Assembly (NCBI RefSeq): GCF_000149955.1
Contig: NC_030986.1
Span: 4,153,333-4,217,332 of the forward strand
Reading direction: 5' to 3'
From: Fusarium oxysporum f. sp. lycopersici 4287
Lineage: Eukaryota; Ascomycota; Sordariomycetes; Hypocreales; Nectriaceae
DNA: 64,000 bases
Below the pieces are notes generated by a model, which worked only from the letters and a program-made list of their open reading frames with translations, searched no databases and was not told the DNA's origin. The translations under genes and the position numbers were made by a program. This document shows, in pieces, positions 22,749 through 32,618 of the stretch (the stretch's first letter is position 1; each line of letters starts with the position of its first letter).

Positions 22749-23615
22749 CTATAGTTGACGGATGGTCTGTGCTTCTTCCTGGTCGATTTCCTTCATCTTC
22801 TTGTCTTGTACCTTTTGAAGCTCCTTCTCGGCCTTTTTGACAATGTCGGGGAGGACAGTGCCCGACTTTTTCCAGTCCTTGAGTGTCTTTTCATGTCTAG
22901 ATCTAGCATTGCGAATACGGTCCTTCCAGTGCTGTACTGTCTCTTTGATTCGTCGCTCGACGTCGTCCTTGCGCTCGAGCTCCACTTTGAGAAGAAGCTC
23001 AAGCTCGTTGTCCTCTGACCGCTGTGGTTGTTGGTTGAACTCACGGCTTGCTTGCACCGCTGACATGATAGGCTTGATGTACTCCTTGTCGTTTACGAGC
23101 AGTGAAATAGCCCGACCAGATCGAGGAACGACTTGCGCCAGCTCTCGTAGAGGGAATGTCACATCATTGCCGTCATGATCCTTCATGGGCACAGGCAGCG
23201 ATCCCAAATTGGTAGGATTGAATCGTCCACCATGGATCATACCCGCCAGCTGGGTCTTGAAGTGCGCATCAATAGGAGCATACGCAGCAATAACAGCTGT
23301 AAAATCGAGGGGATCTTCCGGATCCGGCATCGGCACCTTTGCAGTATCGAACTCCGCCTTGTTCATAGAGCCTGCAGCTGCCTTCGCATTGGCGCTGTTA
23401 GGGCTGTTGCTAGGGGCTGTGATCTTGCGCTTCTTGAGCAGAGAGGGAGAGGTGCTGAAGACGCGGGGTGTAGCGGCTATCGATCGGAGGGGAGCTGGGC
23501 TGGTTTGGTCAGTCAATTGCATGATGAGAATATTGTGAGACGGGCCGTACCCCTCTGAGCGCACGAGTTGCCGCAGGCATGTTCGTAGAGTACCATTGGC
23601 TTTTGACATTGCCAT
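22749..23615 (-). CDS. RRF1: Mitochondrial ribosome recycling factor, 271 or 288 aa
   Basis: Ribosome recycling factor splits mitochondrial ribosomes after termination together with EF-G2. The N-terminus is Arg/Lys/Ser-rich (TPRVFSTSPSLLKKRK) and fits a mitochondrial presequence. The RRF core shows GRFNPTNLGSLPVP, PLRELAQVVPRSGRAISL and a C-terminal charged helix bundle (KKAEKELQKVQDKKMKEID), the hairpin that binds the ribosome. The frame is open from the ATG at 23615 to the stop at 22749. Bases 23550-23500 look like a 51-base intron (GTACGG, branch TTGACTGAC, acceptor ACCAG). Because 51 is a multiple of three and has no stop, both the spliced (271 aa) and retained (288 aa) forms are open. 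Splicing joins RQLVRSEG to PAPLRSIAA and gives the more regular presequence. Confidence 0.88.
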   Translation of the reverse strand: MAMSKANGTLRTCLRQLVRSEGYGPSHNILIMQLTDQTSPAPLRSIAATPRVFSTSPSLLKKRKITAPSNSPNSANAKAAAGSMNKAEFDTAKVPMPDPEDPLDFTAVIAAYAPIDAHFKTQLAGMIHGGRFNPTNLGSLPVPMKDHDGNDVTFPLRELAQVVPRSGRAISLLVNDKEYIKPIMSAVQASREFNQQPQRSEDNELELLLKVELERKDDVERRIKETVQHWKDRIRNARSRHEKTLKDWKKSGTVLPDIVKKAEKELQKVQDKKMKEIDQEEAQTIRQL

Positions 23616-24294
23616 TGTGGTGAGTTCGTGTTGTGAGATGTCGTTTCTGGTGTTGGGAGTTTAAGTGATGGTCGAAATTCCTGCACGACGTCAGATCAGG
23701 ACCTGGTTGTGAGTGATAAGATAAGCGCTGGGGATGGACATCGATGGACATCACCCAAATAGTAGCTACGGGCCAAATGAGATGTAAATAAGTCATACTG
23801 AATTATAGATATTACAATAAACATTCAGCTGATCATAAGAAATTTCTATACGTCTGATGTAAAGACGGAAGTGAGAAGCGGGCAGCTTCGTTTGAAAGCT
23901 GTTAGTCGGTCTCACAGCTCTACTCCTGAAAGTAATTCGACTCAATCTGGCAGCAGATGGTGAACTGACATGACCTCAATCCTTAACGATAGAACGGCTT
24001 AAACTAACAGAGCTTAGCATAATTTTAGGACAACCTTTGGAAGGCCGTTGACTAAAGGTAGTTCCTTTTAAACTCCTCGTTTATGATGCCCGGGTGGTTC
24101 AATGACATTGAATTTTGCAGACAACAGACCGAGTGGACTTGATCGTTTTCTCACTTACTCTAGGAGGCGCTCGTCAAACACTTTCATAGGACATTTACGG
24201 CATATGCTATGAACAGGACATCACTGCTTGTCATGCTGGCCATTCTGCAAGCTGTCAGTTAAGTATTGCAATAAGACACGGATTACTTTAACCA
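23616..24294. other. Intergenic region
   Basis: Upstream region of the recycling-factor gene, then AT-rich DNA up to the tRNA. No gene was recognised. Confidence 0.6.
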
Positions 24295-24384
24295 GGTCGT
24301 GTGGTGTAGTGGTTATCATGTTTCCTTTACAATTGACGCATTTGTGAACGGAAAAGGCCGCAGGTTCGAACCCTGCCACGATCA
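24295..24384 (+). tRNA. tRNA-Val (anticodon UAC) with a 17-base intron
   Basis: The cloverleaf folds by eye. The acceptor stem GGTCGTG pairs with CACGATC (one G-T), discriminator A at 24384. D-arm GTGT/TCAT, the same unusual stem type as fungal tRNA-Val. Anticodon stem TTTCC/GGAAA, variable AGGCC, T-arm GCAGG-TTCGAAC-CCTGC. The anticodon loop has 24 bases. Removing 17 bases after position 37 (24337-24353) leaves TTTACAC with anticodon TAC, reading GUA valine codons. Internal A-box (TGGTGTAGTGG) and B-box (GGTTCGAACCC) are intact. The intron sits at the canonical place. Confidence 0.92.
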
Positions 24385-24928
24385 GCGTGATACATGATAT
24401 GTTGGTGTTGAGACACTGACCGTCTTCGATTTTTGGCTGATGACTCAAGATTTTGCGTTTTGCGGGGTAGTTGTGGGTCTCTACGACTCGTGTAAGGCTG
24501 GTGCAAAACGAGTTCATTGGTTAAATCTGAACTTGAAAGTCATCATGGCAGGAGCAACTTCTATAGAAGGCAAATCGGTAATTGTTTATTTCAACCTCAT
24601 GCAAACCACACGATAGTAGGCTGCAGATGCTGAGCAATGCATTCGCACTGTATCTTATGCCACCTATGAACTTGGTACCAATTCGATGCATATAGCAAGT
24701 ACTTCTTGGTATGTTATGTATAGGAGGGGCATTGTTGGAGGAGATATCTCAATTTACAAGAACCATATAGTCGTTTGCAATAAGCACAATACTGTTTATG
24801 TTCCACCGGACAAAGCAAGGGACAGATCATGACTGAGCAGAATCTGGACCAGAAGTGGAAAATGCAAAGATAATGGAAACATCGTGATGTAAAGCGAACT
24901 CTATATACATGTAACAGTGATCCTCCAA

Positions 24929-25008
24929 GCCTTTCATAATGGTTTTCTCCTGAAAAGCAATAAAGGCACCACAGAGCTTATCTTTGACTTTTAGAAACCA
25001 GGTTGCAG
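24929..25008 (+). repeat. Diverged dispersed element, copy A
   Basis: Shares ordered blocks with 26381-26482: TTCTCCTG.AAAGC, AAAGGCACC, AGCTTATCTT and TAGAAACCA(G/A)GTTGCAG. The copy is shorter by a gap of about 16 bases and has many substitutions. It abuts the inverted tRNA fragment at 25010. It may be a remnant of a solo LTR or a SINE-like element; nothing decides between these. Confidence 0.55.
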
Positions 25009-25009
25009 A

Positions 25010-25074
25010 ATATCACGCTCATCGTGGCAGGGTTCAAACCTGTGGCCTTTTCCGTTCACAAATGCGTCAATTGT
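25010..25074 (-). pseudogene. Inverted 3' fragment of the tRNA-Val gene
   Basis: Read on the minus strand it matches the last bases of the tRNA's 5' half, the whole intron, the anticodon 3' stem, variable loop, T-arm and acceptor 3' strand of the gene at 24295. It also matches about nine bases of its 3' flank (AGCGTGATA). The 5' half (acceptor strand, D-arm) is absent, so it cannot make a tRNA. Visible differences include T-loop TTCGAAC to TTTGAAC and one T-stem change, both C/T-type. Because intron and flank are included, it came from a DNA copy, not from a mature tRNA. Confidence 0.85.
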
Positions 25075-25410
25075 TCTTTCTGGCAATGAGGGTACTAGCT
25101 AAGACAAGGTTTTTGAAGGTGCCTGAGGTCACACTCTCGTGAGTGCTAGAGGTCTCGCAGATACTGCACGGGCAGAATCGGCAGTCTCTTTCGTAGGCCT
25201 GAGCAGCTCGTAAGTTCCCATTGAGGGTCATCTCGAGCGAGATTGGTCCCGAAGCCGGTCTGAGATAAGTTCAAGTCTATCATGTCAACATCATTCCAAG
25301 CTCGCCGGTACGATTCCATCCTCGGATTGATGTAGGCATGTCTATCACCAGTACGGTTCGGTTGCTGTTCGACGTGCAATGATATCAACAAGTGCAATGT
25401 CTTTCTGAAC

Positions 25411-25433
25411 AAGCAAGCAAGCAAGCAAGCAAG
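25411..25433. repeat. AAGC microsatellite
   Basis: Five perfect AAGC units plus a partial sixth. A simple slippage repeat with no gene nearby. Confidence 0.9.
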
Positions 25434-26380
25434 AAGGAAGAACACAGGCTCGACTTAACGAATAAAGGATCACCATTTCTTGAAAAGATATCTTGAGGCT
25501 CGAGAGGTAGGCTCAAAGGTAAAATTGGGATGGCAGCACGACGAATGCGGTGAATTGTTGGATGCGAAGAACAACCAGTTTTACAGAAGCCATGCTTGGG
25601 CTTCTTTGCATAAGGGGAAGCATCACCGCCTTCGACTTGGTGTTTTGAGCCATAATTTTTGGCTGTCGAGTCCTTCTTTAGAATCTGGAAAGGAAGAGTG
25701 CTTGGCGACTGAGCAGTGTGACCCCCAACCCCAGTAATCCGACCTTAAGAAAGCCCTGCGGGAGTCGTCGAGCTTCCGAGCTAATCATGGAAGGATCCGT
25801 AGGCTGTTCCGACGAAGCGCAGAAGGGCAGTGCATTTATCCTTCTCCACCAGCGCTGGAGCTCAAGACAATGTCCAGGAGTCACAATCAATTGTGCATGT
25901 AGGAAGCCCGGAAGCAGAGTAAGTGGTATTCTTACCGGTAATGGAGGCAAATATCAACCATCCCAGCATACCCAGTCTCTTTTCCGGGCTCAAGTCCATT
26001 TAAGGCTTGCAGGCTACAAGTAGCGCAATTATCCCGAAGTCGTCACTTGTTTAGTAGGTGCAATGTGCGGCTGATATGTTCACTTCTGGCCTGCGTTAGA
26101 ACTGTCATTGACTTACGCTGCGCTGGCATATCCCGCGGGTGAAGGAGAGTAGAGCGAGGATAAGTCATAGGATGGAAATGGTGAATTGATGAAGGAGGTA
26201 GGCGGAGGTAAAATGCTGTTGGATACTTGACAGTAGCCACTGTCAGTAGGTAGTTGCTGGCTTGAGCGTTCCTTAGTATTGTAAGAAGTTGTAGTGGTTA
26301 CCTCATTCTGTCGCTCTTAATGATGTAGATCACGGTTCGATTGTGTTGTTTCATCTTACATATTGTGAAAGCTGATTCAA

Positions 26381-26482
26381 ACCCTTTTATAATAGTGTTC
26401 TCCTGCAAAGCTACTGAAGTGCTGACAGCAAAAGAAAGGCACCTATAAAGCTTATCTTCAATATATAGAAACCAAGTTGCAG
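26381..26482 (+). repeat. Diverged dispersed element, copy B
   Basis: Partner of the copy at 24929, in the same direction and about 1.4 kb away, ending 120 bases from the 3' end of the dehydrogenase gene. See copy A for the shared blocks. Confidence 0.55.
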
Positions 26483-26602
26483 GACAAACTACTCCATGGA
26501 CTAGCATTCGGTGTGTGCAAATGCATTGTTCTGTCTGTAGGTGACAGCTTCATTCTTTATTACATACCATACTAAACTCATGCATTGGACATGCTCATCA
26601 GC

Positions 26603-28328
26603 TTATGACTGAAGGGGCTTGCCCATGCCTCCATATGTAATCATCTTTGTAATCTGATACTCTCCGATTCCATATAGGGAGCCCTCGCGACCGAACCCAC
26701 TCTCCTTGACACCACCGAAAGGCGCAGCAGCGTCGGAAATGATACCAGTGTTGACTCCAACCATACCAACCTCAAGAGACTCAGCAATGCGGTGCACACG
26801 CTCAATATCCCGGGAGAAGAAATAGCCTGCCAGACCAACCTCGGTGTTGTTGGCCATCTTGACAACTTCTTCCTCTGTCTCGAAGGGGAAGAGACCGGCG
26901 ACAGGTCCAAAGGTCTCTTGTGAGGCCATGTCCATCTCAGGGGTCATGTCACGAATGACAGTGGGTGCATAGAAGTTGGAGCCAAGGTCGTTGAGTCGCT
27001 TGCCTCCGATGGTGATCTTTCCACCCTTCTTCTCAGCATCCTTGACATGAGCCTCAACCTTCTCAATAGCTCGATCGTGGATCAGAGGTCCATGTGTAAC
27101 GCCTTGGTCAAAACCGTTGCCTACACTGAAAGACTTGACCTTTTCGGTAAACTTGGACACGAACTCATCGTAGATTCCGCGCTGGACATAAATTCGGTTG
27201 GCGCAGACACAGGTCTGGCCTGAAGATCGGAACTTGGACGCGATAGCTCCAGCCACAGCAGCATCCACATCAGCGTCATCGAAGACGATGAAAGGGGCGT
27301 TGCCACCAAGCTCCATGGAGAGCTTCTTAAGAGTGCCGGAAGACTGCTTCATGAGAAGCTTGCCAACACCGGTGGATCCTGTGAAGGAGACCTTGCGGAT
27401 AGTAGGGTCAGATGTGAGAAGCTCGCCGAGCTCGGGTGTGTTTTCGTGTGAGGTCACGACGTTAACGACACCCTTGGGGATGCCTGCGCGGTGAGCCAAT
27501 TCGGCCAAGGCGAGTGAAGTAAATGGTGTTTCGGCAGGGGACTTTGCGACGACCGTGCAACCTGCTGCCAGGGCTGGTCCGATTTTTCGTGTGATCATGG
27601 CAGCAGGGAAGTTCCATCTAAAAATGTCAGTTATGAGTCTTGCAAGAGTGAAACTAACTTACGGTGTGATGAGGCCGCAGACTCCAACGGGCTCCTTGAT
27701 GGTCCAAACACGGTTTCCAGGAACCGAGCTAGGAATTGTATCACCATATACTCGTGGTGCTTCCTCACTGAACCACTCGAGAAAGTTTGCAGCATATGTG
27801 GTCTCACCCTTGGCATCGGCGATGGGCTTTCCATTCTCCCAGGTAATAATCTTTGCGATATCCTCAGCGTTGGCGGCCATTTGATCATACCAAGCGCGCA
27901 ATAGCTTTGAGCGCTCACGGCCGGTCTTGGCGCGGAATGAAGGGAACGCATCTGCAGCAGCGGCAATGGCTAATTGGGTATCTCTGGAGTTGAATTCGGG
28001 GCATGTTCCGATGAGTTTGCCAGTGGAAGGATCTAGACTGTGAGTATATAAGATTGATAAGTGAGAGGGTGAAGCTCACCATGGACTTCGAATGTCTTGC
28101 CGGAGCCGGCCTTGACCCATTCACCATTGACATAACAAACATCCTGCTTGAGAAGTGATGGGTCTTTGAGCTACACGAAATTAGTTCTATGGTCAATCAT
28201 TTAGACTGTAAGATGTGTACCTTTGGGGGAGCGACATTGGAAGCTCTCCTTGTGATCATCAACGAGATAACTGGAGATTGACGCAGAGCTCCTCGCGATG
28301 GAGCGGCCAATCGTTGAAGAAGAGCCAT
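26603..28328 (-). CDS. UGA2: Succinate-semialdehyde dehydrogenase (NAD(P)+), mitochondrial type, 527 aa
   Basis: The enzyme oxidises succinate semialdehyde to succinate, the last step of the GABA shunt. Exons are 28328-28221, 28170-28080, 28032-27663 and 27617-26603, with introns of 50, 47 and 45 bases, all GT...AG and in phase. The start MALLQRLAAPSRGALRQS is arginine-rich and acid-free for 30 residues, like a mitochondrial presequence. The aldehyde dehydrogenase core is complete: WNFPAAMITRKIGPALAAGC, FTGSTGVGK (cofactor fold), catalytic Glu in SMELGGNAPFIVF, catalytic Cys in SGQTCVCANRIYVQ, and the C-terminal FGGVKESGFGREGS. The second Cys two residues after the catalytic one (TCVC) is a feature of SSADH, where it can form a redox-sensitive disulfide. 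The paralogous function, another semialdehyde dehydrogenase, is less likely given these motifs. Confidence 0.9.
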
Positions 28329-28922
28329 CTTGATATCTCAACTCAGTCTCGACAAAAGCCCAATACACAATACAATCAATCAATTGAAGAGATGAAGGGC
28401 CAAGACGTGGAGTTTCACTGATGCCGATGACGGATCGAGGTTGGTGATGGCGGGGTGACGTCTTGTTAAGCAAGCTTGTGTGGGGTTGACTAAAGCTCCC
28501 GGAGCCGGTATCTCGACCACTATCGGCTCCGGCGGGACCGGCACAAGAGATATCGGCATGTTATTACCAAAGGCCGATTAATTAACCTCAAATAGTTCAA
28601 TGGTGAGTCAGACCTTGCAGTTTCTTAACGTGCTTCAGCCTAGAAGCATATGCACCGGCAATTCTTATGGAGCTATTCAAGCTCTCCCCGTATTTCACCA
28701 ATCGACCGGGCCGTGTTACGAAATAGGCAATTCTGCGCGACGGATAGCTCATGTAAATCTCAGTGAATTATCAGATTCATATATGAATAACAGTTAATGG
28801 AAGTTGAGCCTCGTTGGGCTATGTATGTTCCTTGGTATATCATCCTTAACTCCAAACACCCAATGCTCATTAATGATAGTGGTCCCCTCATGACATATCC
28901 TAAATTTCGTCCTAATACTTCT
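28329..28922. other. Intergenic region
   Basis: Promoter of the dehydrogenase gene and 3' flank of the membrane-protein gene, both on the minus strand. No further gene was recognised. The GGAGCCGGTATCTCG...GGCTCCGG segment at 28500-28530 is GC-rich compared with its surroundings. Confidence 0.55.
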
Positions 28923-29886
28923 TCAACCATAGTATCTGTTTTGCTGAGATCGCAGTGGCAGTTGGCGATCCAGAGTGTGGAAAGCCTGTGTTCGAGGAGT
29001 ATACGGCATCGCTCGAATACTGGGGGTCTTCATGTTGTGCATCTCCCAAACACCTCCCTTCGGCTCCGAAGTCGTAGATCCATCTTCATCGTCGTCGTCA
29101 TCCGAAACATCGTTGATCTTATTGGGAAGCATGGCATAGATGCTGAATGCCAGATTGCAGAGATAGATCGCCCTAAATCAGTATTAGTAAAGTTAAGGCA
29201 TATGCAAATACTATAGACCACTTACAGCATGTAAACACCAATTACAAGCGAGTATCGAGCAATCATGCAGCTCTTGTACTTTCCATATGGCTTGGCAATA
29301 TCGCACCCAATACGGTAGTACCAAGCTGCAGGAGCAGGATATCGTGAATCAGTGTAGTCAGGTCCAATTGTTCCGTAGACGCAGACTGTGTAGAGAGCGA
29401 CCATGCTGGTATTGATGAAAGTGGCGAAGATGGGGTACCAAACTCTCATGATAAAGGCAGTAAGCTTGCCGAGGAGGAAGAAGAGTGAGATGATCGAGAT
29501 GGCGACATTGAAATTGGTGAAGCTGTTCATGTTAGTCAATCCCTTAGGCACAGTTAGAGGTACACTCACGTTCGTGTCCAGATGAGAGCAATCTTTGGTT
29601 GAGGCTGATAATTGGCATAAGCATAGAGAACTCTAGCCGGGTTCGAGTTGAGAGGAGGATCATGCTCCCAACCAATCTGCCACATATCGGTACGGTAGAG
29701 ATTTGGTTGAGAGATGCCAAAGATGACCAGAGCAGGGACAATTCCAATCAGCTCAAGAGGCATTAACCACCATGTTCCCTTTCTCGATACGCGAGGCCAT
29801 TTCCGGAATAAGACGCGGTAATTCTTGGCCTTGGCTGGTTTGTCTGTGTGCTCTTGCTGAGAGCGTTTGAAGGTTGGGAACTTCAT
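28923..29886 (-). CDS. Four-helix membrane protein of unknown function, 287 aa
   Basis: Exons are 29886-29570, 29522-29226 and 29172-28923, with introns of 47 and 53 bases (GTGAGT...AACAG and GTAAGT...TTTAG), in phase. The start is the ATG at 29886. I do not recognise a named family, though the layout resembles fungal MARVEL-like proteins. The N-terminus is basic (MKFPTFKRSQQEHTDKPAKA). Hydrophobic helices lie at about residues 37-59 (WWLMPLELIGIVPALVIFGI), 110-132, 135-157 and 190-218. An extracellular-type loop between helices 1 and 2 is aromatic (PNLYRTDMWQIGWEHDPPLN). The C-terminal tail is acidic then polar (DVSDDDDDEDGSTTSEPKGG). The second intron falls inside helix 4; only the spliced form gives a continuous helix, which supports the model. 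Confidence 0.8.
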
Positions 29887-29900
29887 GTTGGCGATTTAAT

Positions 29901-29920
29901 CTGATCTGATCTGATCTGAT
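29901..29920. repeat. CTGAT pentamer repeat in a probable leader
   Basis: Four perfect CTGAT units start 14 bases upstream of the ATG of the four-helix membrane protein (minus strand), so they would lie in its mRNA leader. Copy number could vary between strains. No effect on translation is shown. Confidence 0.85.
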
Positions 29921-32597
29921 TGCTTGGTGACGTTGGAGTTCAATGTTGCGCTGTGTCGGCTGCTGGTAGCAGCTATAAACTGTTCCACATGCGATATCGT
30001 ACAGAGTCCTGATTGAGACCGCCAAATTCGTCTTTGCTGACCGGCAGCTCAATTCAATAAAGATGTAAGAAGCATTCCTGGGCGGCCAGGGCGGGGTGAG
30101 CAGCCGTTTAAGGGCCTTGGAGGTGGCCATCAGCTGAGAGGGGCCCCCATGTTGGACAGCTGTGAGAGGCTCTCGAGGTGAGAAAAGCCGCTGTGATGCT
30201 GCGTGAAGGACCTGTAGCCAGCCTGTGAGAGGGCGCCTGGAGTGATACTCTGATGCCAATCACTGCATCTCGAGGATGAGCATCAACGGCGTGGGCCAAT
30301 CAGATCAGAGAAGTGAGGTGCTATCACCACTCGTCTCCTCTGTTAAGCGCCCGGGTGGAAATCATGAGATGCCCGATAGTGATGGAGTAGCCCGATTGGT
30401 TGAGTTGGAGGTTGGAGATGCAACCTCATGTGGCTGGCTGGCCAATCAGGGCACAAGAAAACGGTTGAAGATGTGCTCTTGAGTGAGAGTCGCAGGGATT
30501 GGGAACCGCCAATTCTTTGCCGTCAAGTGCTCGCAGATTCAATTCCTGTGATCTACCGCAAGAACGGAAAGAACGGGTGTTTTATGTTGGTTCTTGGCCA
30601 GATTCGTCCAGATTTAGCCGCCCGTTACCATCTGTCAGTCGAGTCTCTATGGAAATGGCCTCAGTTGTGGCATCTCCATATACCGATTATCCGAGATCGA
30701 GGCTGTTTAACATTCAAGGTGTAACATTCTGAGTTTGTATACTACGAAATGTGTCATTTGTGAACATTATCGGTCAGCTGGCGGCTAACAATAGCAACAG
30801 TGATGACATTATGCAACCCACAGATTACTCTGCAGCAGAGTCACGTCTTTTAACCGGATCATATCATGTCATGAACAGCTCGAGTCTAAAACCTTGGATC
30901 AAAATGAGGGCATTCCCAACTCGCGATGGTAATACCCAAAATAGGTAGTTCCGACTCTGGTCCGGGCTTTCAGACTGACCACACCATGTGCTATGCCCTG
31001 ACTATCAACGACCTTTCACAGGAGCTAGGACATAAAGAGAAGACAGCATACTTGGTTATCAGGGTCCCAACTTAATTGTTAGTGAGAACAAGAGAACCAC
31101 TGGCTTCCGCGTATTATCGGCCACTACTGAGAAACTCCCACAAGAATATCAACATATTGACTAAACCCCCTGACTGGTGTCGGCTATCAACACCAAGCCA
31201 GCCATAAAACCCGGAAAGAATGCACTTGAACCAGCCACATCGTCACTCGAGAGGAGACTCCGCCGTCACGGCAATAACGGGATGGCTTACACGGGAGGAA
31301 GCCGTCAGAAGTCATGGATTTTACTGAACAGTATCCACACCGCCTCGCTTTTGGAAATTCCATGCGACGAATCATGAGCATGGGGCAGCCGAGCTACCGG
31401 AGGATTATTCTTGATACCAACTCCAACTCGGCCGAATAGACCATCACCAGCGGAGGAGAGAGAAAGACGCAAAACCAACGTTACCTTGATCTTTGCCTCA
31501 CGAAAATTTCAAGACCCCGAAACTCGGTCCGAGTATTCACGATTCAACACCAGAGGCTTAAAGATTGGGCGTTTTTTGGCGCCAAAATTCAAGGTCAACA
31601 AGGCAAGCCAAGACCAGGGGCAGACTTCGAGACCGTGTTCTCTGGAGACAGCCATTCTCACGAATAGACAGGGGGAGCTGAAGACATGCGGGGCCTTTGA
31701 CTTTGAGCTCAAGGCGTGGGTAAAACAGACCGTTCTAGATCTCGCCGATCGTCATGGGCATTTCTTGATGTGGGAGGGTGAGTTCCACGCATCCGTTCCA
31801 CAGGCCCAAACCATTTTATCCATTCTCCGAACAGATCGGGATTTTTTCCCTTCTTCTTTTTTTTCTTTTCTGCCTTTTCCTTCTTAGCTCCGGTCTAGTT
31901 GATGACTCGCTCCGTCGATACGTATTTCCTTTTACGTTTCCCCTTTGTTTAGAATCTGCATGTGTTGACATGATATTGCGGCAATAAGAAATACATGCCT
32001 CGGTAGTTTCGTGTCAAACACTCCTCCACCCTTGTCAGCCCAGTCCAGGTCAAGGACAAGTAAACCAATTGCATGTAACTCAGGGTCTTTGCTTTGAGTG
32101 AGAGTGAACTTGTGACAAGTCAGCCATTAAAAAAGTGCCCGGCTGGTAGGGTTGAACTGCTAAATAGGCCCAGCATCCATGGAATGTCTACGTATGGTCA
32201 GTGATCAAATAATGGTGCCAAGACGTTGCACCGATGGTTCCGCCGCCGTTAATGTTTGATACAGGGATCTTGGTCAATATTGATTGTGCATGTCCTTGTC
32301 GAGGCTCTCGGCTCTCGTCTCTCTCCCGTCTTTCAGTTCCGCCCCGATAAAAGAATCGGATGGTTCGATATACGATGATCGACAAGAGAGAAGGGAAAAG
32401 CCTGATGATGGATCACTAATTACATAGTGCTAGCAAAGACTTACCAAAGTCTAAAAGCTTGTTCGATTCCCGTGTCTTTTTCATGACTGGTCGAGATGGA
32501 TTGAAGCGGGACGGACTAGGTCCGGTGGTCTGGGTTCGTCTGTAGCGGCCAGAAAAGAAGCCGGCCGCATATGTATGTGGTGGGACTGCTTACTATA

Positions 32598-32618
32598 GAC
32601 GGCAGACGGCAGACGGCA
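32598..32618. repeat. GACGGCA heptamer tandem
   Basis: Three perfect tandem copies of GACGGCA in otherwise unremarkable intergenic DNA. Confidence 0.85.

Larger units (their letters stand above)
24385..26602. other. Repeat-bearing gene-free stretch
   Basis: AT-rich DNA between the tRNA and the dehydrogenase gene. It holds an inverted partial tRNA copy, two diverged copies of a roughly 80-100-base element in the same orientation, and an AAGC microsatellite (all listed). No intact transposon gene or terminal repeats were recognised. Open frames such as those near 25480-26023 have no motif. Confidence 0.6.

Noticed and set aside
31411..31887. Open frame of about 158 codons in the 30-34 kb gap
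   Set aside because: No ATG start (begins at TTG), no motif, composition like its surroundings, and no splice sites linking it to another exon.
32440..32490. GTTCGATTCCC near 32461, resembling a tRNA B-box
   Set aside because: No T-stem, D-arm or acceptor stem can be formed.
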